Shown here: positions 6,466 through 10,978 of the stretch, piece by piece
Layout: every line of letters begins with the position of its first letter
Position numbering within the stretch: the first letter of the stretch is position 1
Origin: Gammaproteobacteria bacterium
GTDB lineage: Bacteria > Pseudomonadota > Gammaproteobacteria > Pseudomonadales > Pseudohongiellaceae
Assembly: GCA_003451715.1 (NCBI GenBank)
Contig: DMJN01000028.1
Span: 1-10,978 of the forward strand
Direction of reading: 5' to 3'
DNA length: 10,978 nucleotides
Translations under genes and position numbers: made by a program
The notes under the pieces: generated by a model
Told to the model about the DNA's origin: nothing
What the model saw: the letters and a program-made list of their open reading frames with translations, nothing else
Databases searched by the model: none

Positions 6466-7356
6466 CTAGGGTGTCCTTATGAGTTTTTCAAGGGTGGACT
6501 GCAGTGGGGTCAATTCGATTCCGAGTGCTGTATCTGCATTGCATTGTACAATTTCGTTCATGGTAATGACGTCGATCACCGCCGGGGTGATGCCGCCTCC
6601 CTTTATTCTACTGGTGATGGCCGCCCCAAGCTTGGCGATGGTAGTTGAGATCGACCCCACCTCCACGTCGCCGCCCTGCATCTGGGCAACCCGGATGATC
6701 AAATCGCGGTAGCTAATCGCCTCCGGTCCGACTAATTCGTGAATAGTGACACCATCGGGTTGTTCTCGGCAAATGTTTAAAACTGCGCCACACAGATCAT
6801 CTACATCCAGTGGGCGCTGGGTGTAATGGCCCCCACCCAGTACCTTGGCCTTTTGCCTGGAGGCGGTGGCCAACAGCGAGGCAGTCCCGGCAGTGCCCGG
6901 CCCCAGCAGGATAGGTGTTCTGATGATGCTTGCCGAGAGCCCGGATTTTGCCACGCTGGCTTCTGCCAATCCCTTGGAGCGGAAATAGCGGTTTTGGGAA
7001 TCCGTACTCGCGCCAATTACACTGATGAAAATAATGTGATTGACGCCGGACTGCTGAGCCGCCTTTATGACCGATTCGGTAGCGGCGACATTGGCGCTGG
7101 TATAGTTAGTGTGCTTGCTTTCGATCAGAATCCCGGCCAGGTGGATAACACAATCGGCCCCCTGGAAGGCGGCTGCGAGGTCGGCCAGGTCGGTATAGGA
7201 GATTATCCGGGGAGTGATTCGAGAGGATTCGGGGAGTGTCGCAAATGCAGTTTCGCTTCGAACTCCAGCCATGATTTCGACATCAGCTTCCTCAGCGAAT
7301 CGAGATAAAAGCTGTTGGCCAACGCTACTATTGGCTCCGGTTATGGCAATTTTCAC
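6466..7356 (-). CDS. NAD(P)-binding atypical short-chain dehydrogenase (NmrA/NDUFA9-like)
   Basis: A 296-aa Rossmann-fold protein. The dinucleotide-binding loop TGANSSVGQ lies at residues 6-14, CVIHLAG at 69-75, the ISVIGAS strand at 111-117, and a YxxxK pair at Y124/K128 (YFRSK). These are the marks of extended or atypical SDRs, including NDUFA9-like and nucleoside-sugar-epimerase relatives. The GTG start at 7356 puts the Rossmann strand MKIAITGA at the very N-terminus, as is usual; an AAGGA lies 12 bases upstream, a little far. The product is probably cytoplasmic; substrate unknown, and some family members act as redox sensors or assembly factors rather than enzymes. It is the first gene of the six-gene minus-strand operon ending at 2802. 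A promoter should lie in 7357-7400, but I see no convincing one. Confidence 0.85.
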   Translation of the reverse strand: MKIAITGANSSVGQQLLSRFAEEADVEIMAGVRSETAFATLPESSRITPRIISYTDLADLAAAFQGADCVIHLAGILIESKHTNYTSANVAATESVIKAAQQSGVNHIIFISVIGASTDSQNRYFRSKGLAEASVAKSGLSASIIRTPILLGPGTAGTASLLATASRQKAKVLGGGHYTQRPLDVDDLCGAVLNICREQPDGVTIHELVGPEAISYRDLIIRVAQMQGGDVEVGSISTTIAKLGAAITSRIKGGGITPAVIDVITMNEIVQCNADTALGIELTPLQSTLEKLIRTP

Positions 7357-7388
7357 GAGATTAGACTTTCCTTGTTAGCACATTGTTC

Positions 7389-7420
7389 AAAAAAAATTCC
7401 CCAAGCCTACTCTGGTTTGG
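7389..7420 (-). terminator. Probable intrinsic terminator after the FO synthase gene
   Basis: On the minus strand CCAAACC-agagta-GGCTTGG forms a seven-pair stem with one A-C mismatch (7420-7401), followed after GGAA by eight T residues (7396-7389). It lies 67 bases past the FO synthase stop at 7487 and before the SDR gene at 7356, so it would separate the two transcripts. The imperfect stem lowers certainty. Confidence 0.5.
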
Positions 7421-7486
7421 ATAATTCAGTTTACTGGTCATTTTACCCTCAGGGGATGGGAGTGCTTATCGGCTCGTGTTCGCTCG

Positions 7487-9925
7487 TTAACTGACTTGTG
7501 CCAGGTTGTCCAGTTTTTTGTTACGCTGGCGTTTACTCGCGCTGGTATTTTCTATTTGTGTCAGATCCGGTGCGTCGAAGGCAAGATCGCGGTGAGTCTG
7601 TGGTGCGTCGGTGTAGAGTGTAGTTCGCATTCGCGGGTCTCGACCAATACTCACGATGAATTCTTCTACCATGGTCGGAGGCCATTCCTGGCCATACTCG
7701 GACCCCGCTGCCCGGGTAATACTCTCATTCATCAGCGTGCCACCGAGATCGTTGGCACCGGCGTTCAGGCAGGCTGCCACACCCTGCTGACCCATCTTGA
7801 CCCAGGAGGTCTGGATATTGGGTATCAAGCCATGCAAGACCAGCCTGGCTATGGAGTGCATGAGAATTGCTTCCCGAAAACTGGGTCCGCTACGCGATTT
7901 GCCCCGCAGATACATCGGTGCCTCCATATGCACATACGGTAGCGGTACGAATTCGGTGAAGCCGCCGCTGCGCTGTTGTAAGGATCTGATCTCCAGCAGA
8001 TGACTGGCCCAGTGTTCAGGGTGTTCTACATGACCGTACATGATGGTTGCCGTTGTCTTGAATCCGATTCGGTGCGCAGCCTCCATCACTTCGAGCCATT
8101 CCCGGGTATTCAGTTTGTCCGGGCAGATTTGGGCACGTACTTCATCGTGTAATATTTCTGCAGCGGTCCCTGGCAGCGTGTTGAGTCCGGCATCTTTCAG
8201 CTTTATCAAGAATTCTTCAAGACTCAATCCCAGAGTCTCGGCTCCTTGCCAAACTTCCAATGGAGAAAAGGCGTGCACATGCATGTCGGGAACAGCTTGC
8301 TTTACCGTTTGCACAATATCCAGGTAGGTCTGCCCGGTATAGTCTGGATGAATACCGCCTTGCATGCAGACTTCCGTGGCACCACGATTCCAGGCTTCCT
8401 GGCTGCGACGAGCAATCTCTTCAGCACTGATATCATAGGGTTTGCCGCGCAGATTCTCGCTAAGCTTGCCCTTGGAAAAAGCGCAGAACTGGCACTTGAA
8501 GTAGCAGATGTTTGTGTAATTGATATTGCGATTGACCACGTAGCTGACCTGCTCGCCATTGACTTGCTTGCGCAGGATGTCTGCCTGCGAAGTGACATAA
8601 GCGAAATCCGCTCCGCGACTTTCAAACAATCTTGTAACTGCTTCACATTCGAGAGGTGCCTGATCGACGCAACTAGATACAATATCCTTAATCTCGTCGG
8701 ACACTGACTCGAGATCAGGAGTTTGTTTGATAAGATTCAGCTCCAATTCTGGAGCCGCGTTGCGCTCACCGGGTTTCCAGTCATCTCGCTTAGCGAATCC
8801 GCAGGCATCAGACATATTCAAGACAGCGGGTAAAACATCAGCACTTATCCATTTGTCAGAATTCTTGAGATAGGATGGATAAATCGTAAGGCGTTGTTCG
8901 AGGAATTTTCCAGCGGCCTGCGTCTCCCGGGTGAGTTTATCCAGGTGTGGCCATGGCGCTTCAGGATTGACATGATCCGGAGTGAGTGGTGAAACGCCTC
9001 CCCAGTCATTGATGCCGGCCTGTACCAGTTGTGGTAGCACGCCAAGACTGAGATTCGGCGGTGCCTGGATACTCATCTGCGCGCCAAATATTAATCGCGC
9101 CACGGCAATTGTGTGGAGTAATTCATTAAGATCCGGCTCCGCTGCCTTGGACATTTTGGTGCCTGGCTTGGCACGAAAATTCTGGATGATGACTTCCTGG
9201 ATATGGTCGTGGCGCTCATGCAATCGCCGGATTTCCAGCAGCGACTCGATGCGCTCTGACCTGGTCTCACCAATCCCGATGAGAATCCCGGTGGTAAAGG
9301 GAACCTTCGCACGGCCCGCCAGGTCCATAGTCTCGATGCGCAACGACGGATCCTTGTCCGGTGAACCATAATGGGGCATGCCTTTCTCGCATAAGCGTGC
9401 AGCGCCAGATTCCAGCATGATGCCCATGGAAGCGCTTACCTTGCGTAACTGGGCAATTTCCTCAGCGGTCATGGTGCCTGCATTGATATGGGGGAGCAGG
9501 CCAGTCTCGGTGAGGATTTTCTCCGCAATCGACGTGACATAGTCGATGGTGGTCTCAAAGCCCATTTCAGCAAGGGCTTCCCTGGCTGCCCGGTAGCGTA
9601 ACTCGGGTTTCTCGCCCAGGGTCAGCAAGGCTTCCTGACAACCGAGTTGAGCCCCATCCCGGCACAGCTGCAGCGCTTCCTCCTCGCTCATGAAGGGCTG
9701 ATGGATACGTTTCGGTGTCTTTGCAAAAGTGCAGTAATGGCACACATCCCTGCAAAGATGAGTCAGGGGAATAAATACCTTGCGAGAGTAGGTGATGATT
9801 TTGTGGTGATGCGCATCTCGCAGCACACGAGCGGACTCTGCCAGTTTAGCGGTGTCATCGCAGTCGGCGAGCGCCAGTGCCTGGTCTTCGCTTAAAATGT
9901 CAGTGGCTGCCAGATCAAGCTGCAC
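7487..9925 (-). CDS. fbiC: FO synthase, fused CofG-CofH (FbiC type)
   Basis: An 812-aa double radical-SAM enzyme that joins 5-amino-6-ribitylaminouracil and tyrosine into FO, the deazaflavin core of coenzyme F420, in the cytoplasm. The N-terminal half is CofG-like, with CRDVCHYC giving the CxxxCxxC cluster (C58, C62, C65); SYSRKVFIP, HYGSPDKDP and GVSPLTPDHVNPE agree with FbiC as I recall it. The C-terminal half is CofH-like, with CYFKCQFC (C474, C478, C481), EVCMQGGI, MHVHAFSP, PGTAAEILHDEVR, MYGHVEHPEHW and GANDLGGTLM. Domain order matches the actinobacterial fusion; the linker is about residues 345-450. The GTG start at 9925 has AAGGA six bases upstream. After the usual FbiC end (near residue 772) there is an extra tail of about 40 residues with a basic patch KRQRNKK. 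No cofC, cofD or cofE is nearby, so the rest of the pathway must lie elsewhere or FO itself is used. Confidence 0.95.
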   Translation of the reverse strand: MQLDLAATDILSEDQALALADCDDTAKLAESARVLRDAHHHKIITYSRKVFIPLTHLCRDVCHYCTFAKTPKRIHQPFMSEEEALQLCRDGAQLGCQEALLTLGEKPELRYRAAREALAEMGFETTIDYVTSIAEKILTETGLLPHINAGTMTAEEIAQLRKVSASMGIMLESGAARLCEKGMPHYGSPDKDPSLRIETMDLAGRAKVPFTTGILIGIGETRSERIESLLEIRRLHERHDHIQEVIIQNFRAKPGTKMSKAAEPDLNELLHTIAVARLIFGAQMSIQAPPNLSLGVLPQLVQAGINDWGGVSPLTPDHVNPEAPWPHLDKLTRETQAAGKFLEQRLTIYPSYLKNSDKWISADVLPAVLNMSDACGFAKRDDWKPGERNAAPELELNLIKQTPDLESVSDEIKDIVSSCVDQAPLECEAVTRLFESRGADFAYVTSQADILRKQVNGEQVSYVVNRNINYTNICYFKCQFCAFSKGKLSENLRGKPYDISAEEIARRSQEAWNRGATEVCMQGGIHPDYTGQTYLDIVQTVKQAVPDMHVHAFSPLEVWQGAETLGLSLEEFLIKLKDAGLNTLPGTAAEILHDEVRAQICPDKLNTREWLEVMEAAHRIGFKTTATIMYGHVEHPEHWASHLLEIRSLQQRSGGFTEFVPLPYVHMEAPMYLRGKSRSGPSFREAILMHSIARLVLHGLIPNIQTSWVKMGQQGVAACLNAGANDLGGTLMNESITRAAGSEYGQEWPPTMVEEFIVSIGRDPRMRTTLYTDAPQTHRDLAFDAPDLTQIENTSASKRQRNKKLDNLAQVS

Positions 9926-10134
9926 AGTGTTTCCTTACGTTCTGAGACTCCTTTGAGAGTCCGTAGGTGATACGAAGCTGCAAGGTTACCAGTTGGGTCA
10001 CCAAAAAGGGAGCAACACTTCTGGACTGGCAGATACAGTGAGTGGAAAGACGCTTCTGAACAGGCCGACACAACGGGTTGAAAATGGAGCTTGTGCACCA
10101 GGAGTGACTCTAACAACCCCCATTGCGGATATCC

Positions 10135-10170
10135 AAAAAGCACAGAAAATCGATCCAATTTTCTGTGCTT
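10135..10170 (-). terminator. Strong intrinsic terminator for the gene at 10196
   Basis: The 13-base arms AAGCACAGAAAAT and ATTTTCTGTGCTT (10138-10150 and 10158-10170) are perfectly complementary around a seven-base loop. On the minus strand the stem runs straight into a run of five T residues (10139-10135). It lies 26 bases past the stop codon of the small exported-protein gene, in the correct direction. On the plus strand no T-run follows. The rest of 9926-10195 is leader for the FO synthase; I see no convincing promoter or RNA there. Confidence 0.85.
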
Positions 10171-10195
10171 GTGCTTAAGGGCCTACCTCCGGCAG

Positions 10196-10678
10196 CTATT
10201 TCATGGCGGTAACCGGGAACAGCATAGTAGAGACATCTCCCCGGGTATCCTGATGTACCTCGATATCCGTAGTCACCACGCCCAGCATGACCTCGGTACC
10301 GATTACCCAAGCTGCTGCCGTGCAGATCACCGAGCCGACAAAGCCATTCTGCTCAACAATATCTGACGCCAGGAAGAAGCGGACGCCACCGGCTGGCAAA
10401 CGCACGCGGACTCGGCCAACAATTGCTCCGCTCTGATTCTTGGCGTAGCAATAAGCCCAGGTTTCAGTATTGTGAATACTGCTGAGTACCATAGCGGTGT
10501 CCAATAGCGCAGCGACTTCCGGCTTGGGCAGCGCTGCTCCGGTTAGTAGATCGCTCAATTGCGTAGCGTCACGATCGATCTCAACTTCAACAACGGTCAG
10601 ATCCTGCCCTGTCAAAGTGCTGGAGAATAACAGTGATGCTAACAACACGCCGAACAGCGAAGGTTTATGTACAAGCAT
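10196..10678 (-). CDS. Small exported protein of unknown function (160 aa)
   Basis: The ATG at 10678 starts a Sec signal, MLVHKPSLFGVLLASLLFSS, with cleavage probably after TLTG (residue 24). The mature protein of about 136 residues starts QDLTVVEVEIDRDATQ and is rich in beta-branched residues. Two Cys residues remain, C77 (AYCYAK) and C119 (SVICTA), and could form a disulfide. The C-terminal half alternates hydrophobic and polar residues like a beta-sandwich. I recognise no family and no catalytic motif. The ribosome site is weak (only AAGAT nearby). It is probably a single-gene transcript: a terminator lies 26 bases after it, and the upstream neighbour is divergent. Confidence 0.8.
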   Translation of the reverse strand: MLVHKPSLFGVLLASLLFSSTLTGQDLTVVEVEIDRDATQLSDLLTGAALPKPEVAALLDTAMVLSSIHNTETWAYCYAKNQSGAIVGRVRVRLPAGGVRFFLASDIVEQNGFVGSVICTAAAWVIGTEVMLGVVTTDIEVHQDTRGDVSTMLFPVTAMK

Positions 10679-10697
10679 TTATCTTATTGAATTGGTT

Positions 10698-10720
10698 ATC
10701 ATAAGGTCCCCCCTTATCAT
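10698..10720. promoter_or_regulatory. Inverted repeat in a divergent promoter region, possible operator
   Basis: ATCATAAGG-tcccc-CCTTATCAT is a nine-base inverted repeat with one mismatch (C opposite C), 20 bases upstream of the ATG at 10678 and about 100 bases before the divergent amidohydrolase gene. The position suits a repressor site or a hairpin in the leader of the minus-strand gene. No known regulator's consensus is claimed. Confidence 0.3.
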
Positions 10721-10822
10721 GTTAGTTTGAGTCCAAAATCTATTCGAACTAATAATCCCTAACGAGTATTTGAAAATTTGGTTTACACTTGGCTTTCGAT
10801 AAGACTGCGAATCACCAATTCT

Positions 10823-10978
10823 GTGACCCAATTAACAAGCAACTTGCTTTTTCATTTGCAGAAGCGGCGCGTGCTATTTGCTGCGCTTTGCGCAGTGTGG
10901 TTCTGTATGCTCGGTCAGGATCTCCTTGCGCAACCCATGCTGTTTACAAATGCACGAATCATCGTCGGTGATGGCAGT
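10823..10978 (+). CDS. Secreted amidohydrolase, N-terminal fragment
   Basis: Only 52 codons are inside the window; the frame is open at the right edge. From GTG 10823 the protein has a basic stretch (LQKRR, residues 12-16), a hydrophobic core VLFAALCAVWFCMLG and a LLAQ cleavage site near residue 37. The mature protein then begins PMLFTNARIIVGDGS. The pattern NARIIVGDG is the typical first beta-hairpin of amidohydrolase-superfamily enzymes (imidazolonepropionase, dihydroorotase and prolidase relatives), where it precedes the metal-binding HxH. That HxH lies outside the window, so the class is inferred. No good ribosome site marks the GTG; a TTG further in (10841) and starts upstream are possible. 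It diverges from the gene at 10678. Confidence 0.6.
   Translation, partial: MTQLTSNLLFHLQKRRVLFAALCAVWFCMLGQDLLAQPMLFTNARIIVGDGS

Noticed and set aside
8246..8707. Plus-strand open frame of about 153 codons inside the FO synthase gene
   Set aside because: It lies opposite the strongly conserved CofH half; the opposite strand explains the codon pattern.
9926..10137. tRNA-like or riboswitch-like pieces in the FO synthase leader
   Set aside because: No cloverleaf with paired acceptor and T arms, and no known riboswitch core, could be assembled by eye.
9892..10158. Minus-strand 88-codon frame overlapping the start of the FO synthase gene
   Set aside because: It begins inside the terminator loop and runs through the FO synthase ribosome site and start in another frame; no ribosome site or protein-like signal.
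10789..10971. Plus-strand 60-codon frame at the right edge beginning MAFDKTANHQ
   Set aside because: It is out of frame with the signal peptide and NARIIVGDG amidohydrolase start, which is far more protein-like.

Overview
The window looks like a chromosomal segment of an uncultured Gram-negative bacterium. Exported proteins with Sec or Tat signals, GGAG/AAGGA ribosome sites and moderate GC make a marine-type gammaproteobacterium the best guess. That placement is inference: there is no rRNA or other phylogenetic marker here. I see no tRNA, rRNA, CRISPR array, transposase or phage gene.

Layout. The left edge (1-110, minus) holds the first 36 codons of a Tat-exported protein. It diverges from a secreted protein of unknown function (344-1159, plus). 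A short region with a damaged-looking small secreted ORF (1175-1486) follows, then an FMN-dependent nitronate-monooxygenase-like flavoprotein (1493-2620, plus). From 2802 to 7356 a compact minus-strand operon reads, in transcription order: atypical NAD(P)-binding SDR, LPG-synthase-type integral membrane protein, CDP-alcohol phosphatidyltransferase, a 68-codon small ORF, a DUF1232 gene, and a secreted M20 metallopeptidase. Upstream lies a separate 812-aa FO synthase (fused CofG-CofH, FbiC type; 7487-9925, minus), ending in a probable terminator. Further right are a small exported protein of unknown function (10196-10678, minus) with a strong terminator, and the N-terminus of a secreted amidohydrolase (10823 to the right edge, plus).

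How the genes fit together. The FO synthase makes the deazaflavin chromophore of coenzyme F420, which is uncommon in proteobacteria. CofC, CofD and CofE are not in the window. The six-gene operon combines a phospholipid head-group transferase with a flippase-like membrane protein, suggesting a membrane-lipid module, but its substrate cannot be read from sequence.

The most unusual local signal is gene damage in the middle of that operon. The DUF1232 gene has a good start and ribosome site but an amber codon at codon 18. The small ORF before it is clearly coding-like yet has no start codon, and one extra base at its junction with the CDP-alcohol gene would explain this. Either the operon is decaying, or the assembly has errors there.
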